NCBI GenBank assembly: GCA_002491565.1
Contig: DKWE01000018.1
Coordinates: forward strand, 1 to 42,586
Length of the DNA: 42,586 bases
From: Lachnospiraceae bacterium UBA7160
GTDB taxonomy: Bacteria; Bacillota; Clostridia; Lachnospirales; Lachnospiraceae
Reading direction: 5' to 3'
Both the position numbers and the translations under genes were made by a program. This document shows, piece after piece, positions 1 to 8,887 of this stretch (position 1 is its first letter; the number at the start of each line of letters is the position of its first letter). The notes beneath the pieces were generated by a model. The model searched no databases and had not been told where the DNA came from. It worked only from the letters and a program-made list of their open reading frames with translations.

Positions 1-5
1 TTGAT

Positions 6-27
6 ACCCCGTTGCTTGCAGCGGGGT
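6..27 (+). terminator. Hairpin terminator of an upstream gene
   Basis: ACCCCG pairs with CGGGGT around a small inner stem (TTGC with GCAG) and is followed by CTTTGATT. It looks like a short intrinsic terminator for a gene to the left of the window. No clear promoter is visible between it and the first gene at 128, so it could also act as a leaky or processing hairpin inside a longer operon. Confidence 0.55.
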
Positions 28-45
28 CTTTGATTGGTAATGTCG

Positions 46-103
46 GTGAATAAATGAGACGGCAGCAGAAGAGATGACGGAAAGATCAGTGAGTAAATGA
101 GAC
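46..103 (+). repeat. 15-bp imperfect direct repeat in the operon leader
   Basis: GTGAATAAATGAGAC at 46-60 recurs as GTGAGTAAATGAGAC at 89-103, 43 bp apart. One mismatch in 15 suggests a short duplication or a tandem regulatory site ahead of the mannosidase operon. No palindrome is obvious in either copy. Confidence 0.4.
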
Positions 104-127
104 AATAGCAAGGGAGGTGTGCCGGGT

Positions 128-2668
128 ATGGAACGGATCAATTTAAGCGGAGCGGACTGGTGGATGAAGGAATTTGTCGGCATGGACTGGGTTTGGAGAG
201 ATTCGGTTAAGCCGGGAACCGGAGATGTCCGATGGTGGTATCCTGCCACGGTTCCGGGATGTGTCCTCCATGATCTCTGCAGAAACGGACGGGTTCCGGA
301 CCCCTTCTTTGAACTGAATTCCAAACTGGTGGAGTGGGTCCCGGCGAGGACCTGGGTGTACCGGAAGGAGTTCGAGGTCGGCGAAAACCTTGCGGGAAAG
401 CGTGTGGAGCTCTGCTTTGACGGCGTAGACTATGAGTGCGAGGTCTTTTTGAACGGGGAATCGCTCGGGCATCACGAGGGGATGTTTGTCCCGTTCCGGA
501 TCGATGTCAGCGGAAGACTGCGCGCCGGAGAAAAGAATCTTCTTGCCGTGGTCTTAGAGCCGGCGCCGCAGGAACAGCCGCAGGTGGGGCGCACGAGTCT
601 GGTACACACGCACAAGTCGAGGATGACCTACTGGTGGGATTTCTGTCCGAGGATGATTCACCAGGGTATCTGGCAGGACGTTTATCTGGAGGTCAGCGGT
701 CCGGCAGTGCTGCGCGACTTTTATCTGTACTCGGAATTTACAGCAGAAAAGACCGTTCTGGTGCATCTGGAGGCAGAGACCGAGGGCATTTCGGAGGGCT
801 GTCTGAGAGGATGGTTCGGTGAACTTCCGTTTTGCGCGGAGCTTGTGGACGGAGGCTGTGAGACGGTGATTGCGGTCCGCGAGCCGAGGCTCTGGTGGAC
901 GAACGGAGAGGGAGAGCCGTATGAGTATGAGGTCCGGCTGGAACTTTACGAGAGAAGAGACGGGAAGGAGCGGCTTTCGGACTGCCGCACACGGAAGTTC
1001 GGGCTGCGCCGGATTGTATTTGAGCAAAATGAGGGAGCGCTGGATCCGGCAGGCTGCTTCACCCTCTGCCTGAACGGGAAGAAGCTGTACATGAAAGGCT
1101 GTAACTGGGTTCCGGCGGATGTGATGTACGGAGCGGTGACAGAAGAGAGGCTCCGCCATCTGGTCCGGCTTGCGAAGGAGGCAGGCGTGAATATTTTCCG
1201 CATCTGGGGCGGAGGTCTGATTGAGACGGACCTGTTTTACCGGATCTGTGCGGAGAACGGCATTCTCATCTGGCAGGAATTTATCCAGTCCAGTTCCGGG
1301 ATTGAAAACCAGACGCCGAAGACGGAGGAATACTGCAGCCTGATGTGCCGGGAAGCAGAGCGCATCATCAAGGCGAAGCGGAATCACACGGCGCTTGCCA
1401 TCTGGTGCGGAGGCAATGAGCTTCAGGATGAAGACGGAATGCCGCTGGATGATTCGGACCGGCTGCTTGGCATGCTCTCCCGGCAGGTGAAGCGATGGGA
1501 TAAGGGAAGAAAGTGGCTGCCCACGTCACCGTCCGGCGGACTGTTTCTGAACAGTCTTGAGAACATAAAAAAAGCGCCGGACCGGCTGCTCGACGTACAC
1601 GGACCCTGGGAGCATCAGGGGCTTTTGGGGCACTGCAGGCTGTACAATGCCGGAACCTCGCTGCTGTCTTCGGAATTTGGCGTGGAGGGAATGGCAAACC
1701 GGTATACGCTCGAGCGGTGCGTGGCGCCGGAGCACCTGCTTCCCGCAGATAAGGATAATGAAATCTATTTCCACCGGGGGGCCTGGTGGGATAATGAGCC
1801 GCTTGTTCAGAAAACATTCGGCGGGGAACTGGATGAGATCGGGAAGATCCAAAGAGCCAGCCAGTTTCTGCAGTATGAGGGGCTGAAGTATGCACTGGAG
1901 TGCAATCTGCGCAGGGCCATGCACAGCAGCGGCTCCTTCCCGTGGCAGTTTAACGAACCGTACCCGAATCTGTTCTGCACCTCTGTTGTGGACTACTACG
2001 GATTCCCGAAACCGGCGTATTACGGAATCAAGAAGGCTTACGGGGCGTATCTGGTGAGTGCGTCGTTTGACTCCCCCTCGCTTGCGGGCAGGTCGGAGCT
2101 CAGAGCGGAGATCTATGCGGGCGGGAAAGCGCCGCAGGAGGAAGGACTGCGGGTGCGGACTGAGCTGTTTGATCTGGACGGAAACCTGGTGGATGGCGTG
2201 AGCTGGGAGCTGGATGCAACTTATCTGGGGGATGAAAACGTGCACAGGCGCGTGGGTGAATATTCCTGCAGTCTGTCGGAGATTCCGACTCCGATCTGTC
2301 TGCTGCGCGTGAGGGCAGAGCTGCCGGGGAAAGTAATTGCAGAAAATGAATATTTATTTACAAAGGGCGAGGATTTTGGTGAAATTTACCGACAGAAGGA
2401 GGCCGGGGTGACAGTCCGGGCTGCCGGGGACATTCTGGAGGTGACAAATACGGGCGACAGAGCCGCGCTGTTTGTCTGCCTGACGCAGGAGGATGACGGC
2501 GGCAAAGGCTTCCTGTATCTGGAGGATAACTATTTCTCTCTGATGAAGGGAGAGAGCAGAAGTATAAGAGCAACAGGGAGATGCAGCCGTATGGCAGTAC
2601 ATGCGTTAAATATTTCTCATCAGATCGTAGAGGGGCCCGCGGAAGGGGATAGAATATGCAGGTCGTAG
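128..2668 (+). CDS. Glycoside hydrolase family 2, beta-mannosidase-like
   Basis: This 846-residue GH2 enzyme probably removes terminal beta-linked mannose from oligosaccharides. It has an N-terminal jelly-roll sugar-binding domain (about 1-180), an immunoglobulin-like domain, and a TIM barrel from about 280. The acid/base is Glu431 in WCGGNE, and the nucleophile is Glu516 in SSEFG. The conserved GCNWVPAD stretch and the long N-terminal domain fit the beta-mannosidase branch better than beta-galactosidase. No signal peptide is present, so it acts in the cytoplasm on imported oligosaccharides. The chosen start is ATG128, 10 nt after AGGGAGG (111-117); an in-frame GTG at 119 lies too close to that site. 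It overlaps the ROK gene by 13 bp. Substrate specificity within GH2 is inferred. Confidence 0.88.
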   Translation: MERINLSGADWWMKEFVGMDWVWRDSVKPGTGDVRWWYPATVPGCVLHDLCRNGRVPDPFFELNSKLVEWVPARTWVYRKEFEVGENLAGKRVELCFDGVDYECEVFLNGESLGHHEGMFVPFRIDVSGRLRAGEKNLLAVVLEPAPQEQPQVGRTSLVHTHKSRMTYWWDFCPRMIHQGIWQDVYLEVSGPAVLRDFYLYSEFTAEKTVLVHLEAETEGISEGCLRGWFGELPFCAELVDGGCETVIAVREPRLWWTNGEGEPYEYEVRLELYERRDGKERLSDCRTRKFGLRRIVFEQNEGALDPAGCFTLCLNGKKLYMKGCNWVPADVMYGAVTEERLRHLVRLAKEAGVNIFRIWGGGLIETDLFYRICAENGILIWQEFIQSSSGIENQTPKTEEYCSLMCREAERIIKAKRNHTALAIWCGGNELQDEDGMPLDDSDRLLGMLSRQVKRWDKGRKWLPTSPSGGLFLNSLENIKKAPDRLLDVHGPWEHQGLLGHCRLYNAGTSLLSSEFGVEGMANRYTLERCVAPEHLLPADKDNEIYFHRGAWWDNEPLVQKTFGGELDEIGKIQRASQFLQYEGLKYALECNLRRAMHSSGSFPWQFNEPYPNLFCTSVVDYYGFPKPAYYGIKKAYGAYLVSASFDSPSLAGRSELRAEIYAGGKAPQEEGLRVRTELFDLDGNLVDGVSWELDATYLGDENVHRRVGEYSCSLSEIPTPICLLRVRAELPGKVIAENEYLFTKGEDFGEIYRQKEAGVTVRAAGDILEVTNTGDRAALFVCLTQEDDGGKGFLYLEDNYFSLMKGESRSIRATGRCSRMAVHALNISHQIVEGPAEGDRICRS

Positions 2669-3654
2669 TTGGAATTGACATAGGCGGCACGAAATGTGCG
2701 GTTTCTTTTGCAAAGTATGGGGAGGACAAGCCGGAATTTCTGGACAAGGTCCGGATGGCGACAAAGACGGAGGATTTTGACGGCGCAATTTCGGATTTCA
2801 TTTCCATTATCCGGGAGCGGCTTATTGCGCATCCGGACTGGAAGCTGTGTTCGATCGGAATTTCCTGCGGAGGGCCGCTGGATGCGCGAAGGGGGCTGAT
2901 TCTTGCCCCGCCGAACCTGCCGAAATGGGACCGTGCGGATGTGTTCACTCCGCTGAACAGAGCCTTTGGCGTTCCTGTGATGCTGCAGAATGATGCGGAT
3001 GCGTGTGCGCTCGCAGAGTGGAGCATGGGAGCCGGAAAGGGCTGCCGCAACATGATTTTTCTGACCTTTGGAACCGGAATGGGCGCCGGACTGATTCTGA
3101 ATAATGAGCTTTACTCAGGGACAAACAGCCTGGCAGGGGAGGTCGGACATATCCGTCTGGCGGAGGACGGCCCGGTGGGATATGGAAAGGGCGGCTCCTT
3201 TGAGGGCTTCTGCAGCGGAGGCGGCATTGCCGATCTTGGAAGAATGCGTGCAAGGGAAGCGCTGGCGGCAGGCAATCCGCCGCTGTTCTGCCGGGATGAG
3301 ACGGAACTGTGCAGGATCACGGCGAAATCTATTGCGGAGGCGATGGAGCAGGGCGATGCGCTTGCAGGCGAGATTTTTGATACGGTGGGCGAGTACCTTG
3401 GGCGGGGGCTTTCGGTTCTGATCGATATTCTGAACCCGGAACTGATCGTGATCGGCAGCATTTATGCGAGGCAGAAGGAGACGCTGGACCGGAAGATGAC
3501 GGAATACGTGAAAAAAGAGGCGCTTGCGACCTCGAGACGAAGCTGCAGAATCGTGCCGGCCTCGCTCGGGGAGCAGATCGGTGATTATGCGGCGGTGTCG
3601 GTCGGGATCAAGGCATACAGGGATTTTTATCAGGAAAAGGGGGAGGAAGAATGA
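2656..3654 (+). CDS. ROK-family sugar kinase
   Basis: This 332-residue ROK protein should phosphorylate a hexose such as mannose or glucose with ATP. The phosphate-binding loop GIDIGGTK lies at residues 6-13. The sugar-binding segments NDADACALAEW, GTGMGAG and EVGH are all present. The usual Cys-rich zinc motif after the GH dipeptide (CxCGxxGCxE) is absent: the corresponding stretch GYGKGGSFEGFCSGGG keeps only one Cys. The gene starts inside the end of the mannosidase gene and its stop overlaps the next gene by ATGA, so the three genes are translationally coupled. A role in phosphorylating mannose released by the neighbouring mannosidases is inferred. Confidence 0.85.
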   Translation: MQVVVGIDIGGTKCAVSFAKYGEDKPEFLDKVRMATKTEDFDGAISDFISIIRERLIAHPDWKLCSIGISCGGPLDARRGLILAPPNLPKWDRADVFTPLNRAFGVPVMLQNDADACALAEWSMGAGKGCRNMIFLTFGTGMGAGLILNNELYSGTNSLAGEVGHIRLAEDGPVGYGKGGSFEGFCSGGGIADLGRMRAREALAAGNPPLFCRDETELCRITAKSIAEAMEQGDALAGEIFDTVGEYLGRGLSVLIDILNPELIVIGSIYARQKETLDRKMTEYVKKEALATSRRSCRIVPASLGEQIGDYAAVSVGIKAYRDFYQEKGEEE

Positions 3655-4370
3655 AGCTGTTAAACGGTATCTATCAGGTGGGAGGTCCTGGCGTGTCTCA
3701 TTTTTTCGATGCGACCGCTTATCTGATCAAAGGAAAGGATGAGTATCTTCTGATTGACTGCGGGACGCCGGAGGGGTATGAGCAGATCAAGGAGAACATC
3801 CGGAAGGTGGGAGTGAACCCTGCCGAAATCACAAAAATATTGGGCACGCACGGGCATTATGACCATGTGGGGGCGGCCCACCTGTGGAAAAACGAGTTCG
3901 GGACAAAGCTTTACCTGCATGAACTGGATGCTGCGCAGGTAGAAGAAGGGGATTCTGTCCGGACCTCGGCGGCAATTCTGTACGGGACAGAGTCTGTGCC
4001 CTGTAAAGTGGATGTGTTTCTGCACGAGGGAGACCGCTACGAGGCAGAAAATCTGGTGATCGAGGTGCTGCACACACCGGGGCATACGATGGGATCGGTC
4101 AGCTTCGATGTGACAAAGGATGGATACCGGATTCTGTTTGCCGGAGACAGCGTGTGGGGCGGCTACAGTGAGAAAATCGGTTCCGATGAGGCGGCGTGGA
4201 GGGTGTCGCTCGATAAGATTACGGCGAGACATTATGATTTTTATACGTTCGGACACGTCAATACACAGCTGATCGCGGATGCGGACACGAGACTCCGGGA
4301 GGCAAAAATGGCTTTTGCGAACTATTATAATCCGTGGTTCAAAACATTTTTTGAGACATATCATTATTAG
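3651..4370 (+). CDS. Metallo-beta-lactamase-fold hydrolase
   Basis: This 239-residue cytoplasmic protein has the MBL dinuclear metal motif HGHYDH (residues 67-72), followed by HTPGHTMGSVSF, the bridging aspartate in FAGDSVWGG, and a C-terminal histidine in FGHVN. The fold family includes glyoxalase II, lactonases and other ester or thioester hydrolases. Inside a sugar operon it could open a sugar lactone made by an oxidoreductase, but that is inference. Its ATG overlaps the ROK stop as ATGA. A 58-bp gap with AAGGAG follows before the next gene. The length is typical of a single-domain MBL protein. Confidence 0.85.
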   Translation: MKLLNGIYQVGGPGVSHFFDATAYLIKGKDEYLLIDCGTPEGYEQIKENIRKVGVNPAEITKILGTHGHYDHVGAAHLWKNEFGTKLYLHELDAAQVEEGDSVRTSAAILYGTESVPCKVDVFLHEGDRYEAENLVIEVLHTPGHTMGSVSFDVTKDGYRILFAGDSVWGGYSEKIGSDEAAWRVSLDKITARHYDFYTFGHVNTQLIADADTRLREAKMAFANYYNPWFKTFFETYHY

Positions 4371-4428
4371 TACACCAGTGGAAGTTCTGATGGAAGATTT
4401 GACTTTCCGGTGACAAGGAGTGCGTTGT

Positions 4429-5901
4429 ATGAAGAATAAGATTATGCTCATTACCTATTCTGACAGCTTTGGGAAAAATCTGAAGGAGCTGAAGGGAGTG
4501 CTGGACCGGTATTTTAAGAGGGAGATCGGTTCGATACATATTCTGCCGTTTTATCCGTCTTCGGGGGACCGCGGCTTTGCGCCGATTGATTACCGGAAGG
4601 TAGCGGAGGAATTTGGAGACTGGGAGGATATCCGTGCTCTGGCTTCGGAGTATGAGCTGATGTTTGATTTTATGATCAATCATCTGTCCAGGCGGTCTCC
4701 GGAATTCCAGGATTTTGTGGAGAAGCATGACGCTTCCGAGTATGCCGATATGTTCCTGCGGTTTCAGAAATTCTGGCCGGAGGGATGGCCGACGCAGGCG
4801 CAGATTGACCTGCTGAACAAGAGAAAGCCGTGTGCGCCGTGTGTGGAGATTCCGTTTGCAGACGGTACCTCGGAACCGATCTGGTGCACCTTTGATGACG
4901 AGCAGATGGATCTGAACCTGGAATCCGAGGTGACTTGGCGTTATATAGAACAGACGCTGGATTTCCTGATGAGCCAGGGCGCTTCCATGATCCGGCTGGA
5001 CGCGTTTGCGTTCGCGACGAAAAAGCTGGATACTGCCTGTTTCTTTCTTGAGCCGGAAATCTGGGATATGATGGCGCGCGTCCGGAAAATCCTCGATAAG
5101 AAACAGATTCCGCTGCTTCCGGAAATTCACGACCACTACACGGTACAGCTCAAGATCGCGGAGCACGGTTATACGGTCTATGATTTTGTGCTTCCGGTGA
5201 TGGTCCTGCACACACTCTATACGGCAGACAGCACGAGGCTTCGGCACTGGCTGGAAATCTGTCCGAGGGATCAGCACACGACGCTGGATACCCACGACGG
5301 CCTGGGGACCGTGGATGTCGCCGGCCTGCTCTCCGAGGAGGAGCTGAACGCGGTCATTGCGCAGACAGAGGCATACGGGGCAAATTTCAAGTGGGATTAC
5401 AGCGGAGACTCGGTCGGGAAAAAGGTGGTTTATCAGATCAACTGCTCGTATTACTCTGCGGTGGGAGAGGACGACGACAGCTATCTGCTCTCGCGGGCGA
5501 TTCAGTTTTTCACCCCCGGTGTCCCGCAGGTCTACTACATGGGACTTCTTGCGGGAGAAAATGACTATGAGCTGATGGAGCGGACGCAGTACAGCAGAAA
5601 TATCAGCCGCCATGATTACACGGTGGAGGAGATTGACAGGCTCGTAGAGAAGCCGGTGGTGCAGAGGCTTTGCAGGCTGATGCAGTTCCGGAATGAATAT
5701 CCCGTATTTGACGGGGACATGCGGGTCCTGGATGCGGAGCCTTCGATTCTGAAGGTGGAATGGAGCGCGGGGGATTTGCAGGCTTGTCTCTGCGCGGATC
5801 TGAAGACGCGGCAGTTTGCCATTTCTTATAAAGAGACAGACGGAAGTGTTTCCGTGCTTGATCTCGAGAAGGACTTCGTATGGAGCGGACAGGAACAGTA
5901 A
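4429..5901 (+). CDS. GH13 subfamily 18 sucrose-phosphorylase-like enzyme
   Basis: This 490-residue alpha-amylase-superfamily enzyme resembles sucrose phosphorylase along its whole length. The catalytic nucleophile is Asp191 (IRLDAF), the acid/base is Glu232 (LPEIHDH), and the transition-state stabiliser is Asp290 (DTHDG), the spacing known for bifidobacterial sucrose phosphorylase. Conserved C-terminal stretches YQINCSYYSA and GLLAGENDYELM are present. The family cleaves sucrose, sucrose 6-phosphate, glucosylglycerol or glucosylglycerate with phosphate to give glucose 1-phosphate. Which of these applies cannot be decided here. ATG4429 follows AAGGAG (4415-4420) by 8 nt; an in-frame GTG at 4420 overlaps that site and is rejected. 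Its end overlaps the FAD gene by 22 bp. Confidence 0.87.
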   Translation: MKNKIMLITYSDSFGKNLKELKGVLDRYFKREIGSIHILPFYPSSGDRGFAPIDYRKVAEEFGDWEDIRALASEYELMFDFMINHLSRRSPEFQDFVEKHDASEYADMFLRFQKFWPEGWPTQAQIDLLNKRKPCAPCVEIPFADGTSEPIWCTFDDEQMDLNLESEVTWRYIEQTLDFLMSQGASMIRLDAFAFATKKLDTACFFLEPEIWDMMARVRKILDKKQIPLLPEIHDHYTVQLKIAEHGYTVYDFVLPVMVLHTLYTADSTRLRHWLEICPRDQHTTLDTHDGLGTVDVAGLLSEEELNAVIAQTEAYGANFKWDYSGDSVGKKVVYQINCSYYSAVGEDDDSYLLSRAIQFFTPGVPQVYYMGLLAGENDYELMERTQYSRNISRHDYTVEEIDRLVEKPVVQRLCRLMQFRNEYPVFDGDMRVLDAEPSILKVEWSAGDLQACLCADLKTRQFAISYKETDGSVSVLDLEKDFVWSGQEQ

Positions 5902-8870
5902 TTATTGCGCGGACGGAGTGCGTCATCCTCGGCGGCTCCGCAAACGCGCTGGAACAGGCATTGGCGCTGGCAAAGCAAAAAAAGGTTCTGATGATTGTGG
6001 GAGGGATACGTCTGGCGGAGGATATCTGTGATACCAACCGATATCAGAGGCCGGATGTGGAACTCCCTTTTCAGAGGGAACTTTTGCCCGGAGACGGGGA
6101 CGAGACGCCGGATCAGTACCAGAAGCGCCTGGAGGACCTCTGTGAAAAAAGCGGGATCGAGGTGCTGTATTTTCTGCGCTATGTGGACAGCAGACCGGTC
6201 GGAGAAGAGACGCTGGTGCGCGTGGCAGGAAAGGGCGGCGTGTTCGGAATCCTCTGCGGCAGCTGTGTGGACTGCCGCGAAGTGCAGACAGAAGAGCGCT
6301 ATCTGGCGATGATTACCAGAGAGGGACAAAGCGGGTATGAACTGCTGGAGGCGGCGGACGGAGGGGGTGCGCGCTGTGACCATGCGCATCGTCTGCTTTC
6401 GCTTAAGCGGGCGCTGCTGGAGAAATTGATTCAGCGCAGAGCGCAGGATCCGAAGCTGCATCCGGGAAGATTTGCGGTGAGAGGGTTCGGCAAGGCTGTT
6501 TCGGAACGGGACAGGGAGCGGGATTTGGAGCGGCGTTCGGTGAGGGATGCGGCAGACGACCTCGACTGGCGGGGGAGGAAGCCGGCAGAGAAGATGGAAC
6601 GGTTTGCGGTAAAGGGGCAGAACCGTTTCGGACGCTTCACATTTTTGGAACAGAGCGCAGAGGAAGCAGCGGTGGAGGCAGCCACGGAAACGTGGGATCT
6701 TGTCGTGGCAGGCGGCGGGACGGCAGGCGTGATGGCGGCGCTTCATGCGGGAAGAAACGGTCTGCGCACGGTGCTGATCGAACCGAACTATGATCTGGGC
6801 GGGACACAGACGGTCGGCGGCGTGAGCACGTACTGGTTCGGACACCGCTTTTCGGATGTGCGGGAGATAGACGGGGAAGTGGAGCGGCTGTGCGCAGCCT
6901 GCGGTGTGCGGAAAAAGCAGGGGATCTGGAGTGAGGCCGATGATTTTCATGCCGGAATCCGCAGCTACGTATATCTGAAGCTTTGCCTGGAGGCCGGGGT
7001 GAAGATCGTGTTCGGTCAGCTCGCGCACAGCGCAGTGTGCTGCGAGGATGCAGCAGGGCGGAGAATCCAGGGGGTCGTGACCGCCGGAGATGCGGGGAAT
7101 CGGGTATACTTCGGAAAGGCAGTCATTGACGCGACAGGAGACGGCGATCTTGCGGTGGCAGCAGGTGCGGCAGGCTGCTATGGAAGTGAGAGGGATCTGA
7201 TTACCTACTGGGGCTCTCTGGCCCAGTATACATCGCCGGAGACCTATAAAAATAATTTTTCCTCGATGCTGTTTGCGGAGGACCCGCTGGATTATTCCAG
7301 ATTTATCCGCCTGGGCCGGAAGCGTGGAGGAGAGATATTTGATCATGGAAGCTATGTGAGTATGCGGGAGAGCAGGCACATCCGCGGAGAATCTACCGTG
7401 ACGCTGCGGGATCTGATCACTTACCGGACCTATCCGGACGGTCTGTACACGTGCTATTCCAATTATGATCCGAAGGGGAAGCTGGATGCCGATATGGTGT
7501 ACTGCGGGGTGCTTCCGCCGCAGGTCAGTATCCAGATTCCACTGTCAGCCCTGCTGCCAGTGGATGAAGCTGGCAGGCGGATTCAGGGACTGTATGTGGC
7601 CGGAAAGGCGATTTCTGCGACACACAACGTTTTTCCGAGTATCCGGATGCAGCCGGACCTGATGCATCAGGGGGCAGTGCTGGGCGCGCTGCTGGCAAAA
7701 GCGCTGCTGTCCGGGAAGACGCCTGAGACGATGGGAGAGCAGGAGAGGCGCCGGTTTCTGCTTTCGTATACCGATGACAGCCTGACACTTCCGGAATTTA
7801 CAAAGAGCGGAGCCGAATGTGCATCGCAAATCACAGACCGGGACAGAACACACTGGGTGGATGTGGAGTTTTCGTTTGAAGAGACAGGCTGCTTCCCCTC
7901 GCTGGGGCTGATGGCGGCGGCAGAAACCGACGAGCGCGAAGCTGTGCGGCGCATCCTGAGAAAGCGCCTTGCGACAGAGAAAGACCCGGAACTCCGGCAG
8001 ACGCTGATCGGCTATGCACTCTGGTATGGGATGGATGACTGGACAGAGGAGCTCTGCGCGATCCTCTGCCGGAAGCTTGCGGCGCCGGGAGCGGATGCGG
8101 ACTGCGCAGAGGACGGCGAAAGTGACGGGAAGTGTGTGCTTCCCGAGCGGTCCGGCTCTGTGATGTGCGCGCAGCTTCTTCCGGACCACGGGGTGATGCC
8201 GGAGGTAGTCTATCAGCTTAACCAGCTGGGGTTCAGCCGGAAAAAGGTCATTCTGGAGCCATTTGAGCTGCTTCTGGGCCTGCTGGAGCGCACCAGGCGG
8301 GATTATCTCCGTATCCAGAAGGGAACTTACCATTATATTGAGGCGTTTGTCTATGCGGCGGAGCACAGCGGACAAAAGGAATTCATTCCGATGCTGAAGC
8401 GGCTGCTGCGTCTGCCGGAGCTGCGGGACTGTGTGGACGCGGCAGAGCAGAATGACGGGATTAAAAGAAAAGATGAAACATGTCAGTACGACCAGGAAAA
8501 AGGAGAACGTGGAATACTGCATGAGAGCAGGAGCGCAGAAGCATCCGAAGGACCTCAGCATGACCGTGATGCCGTGGAGAACGGGGAGCTGATGAGAGAA
8601 CGGCTGCAGATTCTTGTATTTTTACTGAACCGGACGCTTGCCATGCTCGGGGCCCCGGAGGGCTTTACGGGCCTGGCGGACCTGCTTTTGATAGAAAATA
8701 TGGCGATCCGGGGAAGCGCGGTCATGACACTTCGGAGGCTGACCGGAGAGGACCGGGGTGTCAGCCGGGAGGGCTGGCTTTCCGTATTTGCGCAGGGGGT
8801 ACTACAGCCGGTGACGCAGACGGCCAGAACGGATAAAACATCAGGGGCAGATAAAAATAAAATCTGGTGA
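5880..8870 (+). CDS. Long FAD-dependent oxidoreductase
   Basis: This 996-residue protein belongs to the FAD_oxidored group (PF12831-like). The clear Rossmann motif AGGGTAGVMAALHAGRNG lies at residues 277-294 and is followed by IEPNYDLGGTQTVGGVSTYW. A later conserved segment, GLYVAGKAISATHNVFPSIRM, fits the flavin domain. The first 270 residues are an extra region that opens with VILGGSANALEQALALAK, which resembles a decayed Rossmann unit. The last 300 residues are helical with repeat-like leucine patterns. The start ATG5880 is preceded by AGAAGGA with 6-nt spacing. It probably oxidises or reduces a sugar-derived substrate for the neighbouring kinases and aldolases; the actual reaction is unknown. 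Confidence 0.8.
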   Translation: MERTGTVIIARTECVILGGSANALEQALALAKQKKVLMIVGGIRLAEDICDTNRYQRPDVELPFQRELLPGDGDETPDQYQKRLEDLCEKSGIEVLYFLRYVDSRPVGEETLVRVAGKGGVFGILCGSCVDCREVQTEERYLAMITREGQSGYELLEAADGGGARCDHAHRLLSLKRALLEKLIQRRAQDPKLHPGRFAVRGFGKAVSERDRERDLERRSVRDAADDLDWRGRKPAEKMERFAVKGQNRFGRFTFLEQSAEEAAVEAATETWDLVVAGGGTAGVMAALHAGRNGLRTVLIEPNYDLGGTQTVGGVSTYWFGHRFSDVREIDGEVERLCAACGVRKKQGIWSEADDFHAGIRSYVYLKLCLEAGVKIVFGQLAHSAVCCEDAAGRRIQGVVTAGDAGNRVYFGKAVIDATGDGDLAVAAGAAGCYGSERDLITYWGSLAQYTSPETYKNNFSSMLFAEDPLDYSRFIRLGRKRGGEIFDHGSYVSMRESRHIRGESTVTLRDLITYRTYPDGLYTCYSNYDPKGKLDADMVYCGVLPPQVSIQIPLSALLPVDEAGRRIQGLYVAGKAISATHNVFPSIRMQPDLMHQGAVLGALLAKALLSGKTPETMGEQERRRFLLSYTDDSLTLPEFTKSGAECASQITDRDRTHWVDVEFSFEETGCFPSLGLMAAAETDEREAVRRILRKRLATEKDPELRQTLIGYALWYGMDDWTEELCAILCRKLAAPGADADCAEDGESDGKCVLPERSGSVMCAQLLPDHGVMPEVVYQLNQLGFSRKKVILEPFELLLGLLERTRRDYLRIQKGTYHYIEAFVYAAEHSGQKEFIPMLKRLLRLPELRDCVDAAEQNDGIKRKDETCQYDQEKGERGILHESRSAEASEGPQHDRDAVENGELMRERLQILVFLLNRTLAMLGAPEGFTGLADLLLIENMAIRGSAVMTLRRLTGEDRGVSREGWLSVFAQGVLQPVTQTARTDKTSGADKNKIW

Positions 8871-8887
8871 CAGGGAGGAAGCGGCGG

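Noticed and set aside
4339..5613. 424-residue ORF on the minus strand
   Set aside because: It mirrors the GH13 gene, whose catalytic residues are intact on the plus strand.
7545..8561. 338-residue ORF on the minus strand
   Set aside because: It lies wholly inside the FAD oxidoreductase gene on the opposite strand, has no family motifs and reflects the high GC third-position bias.
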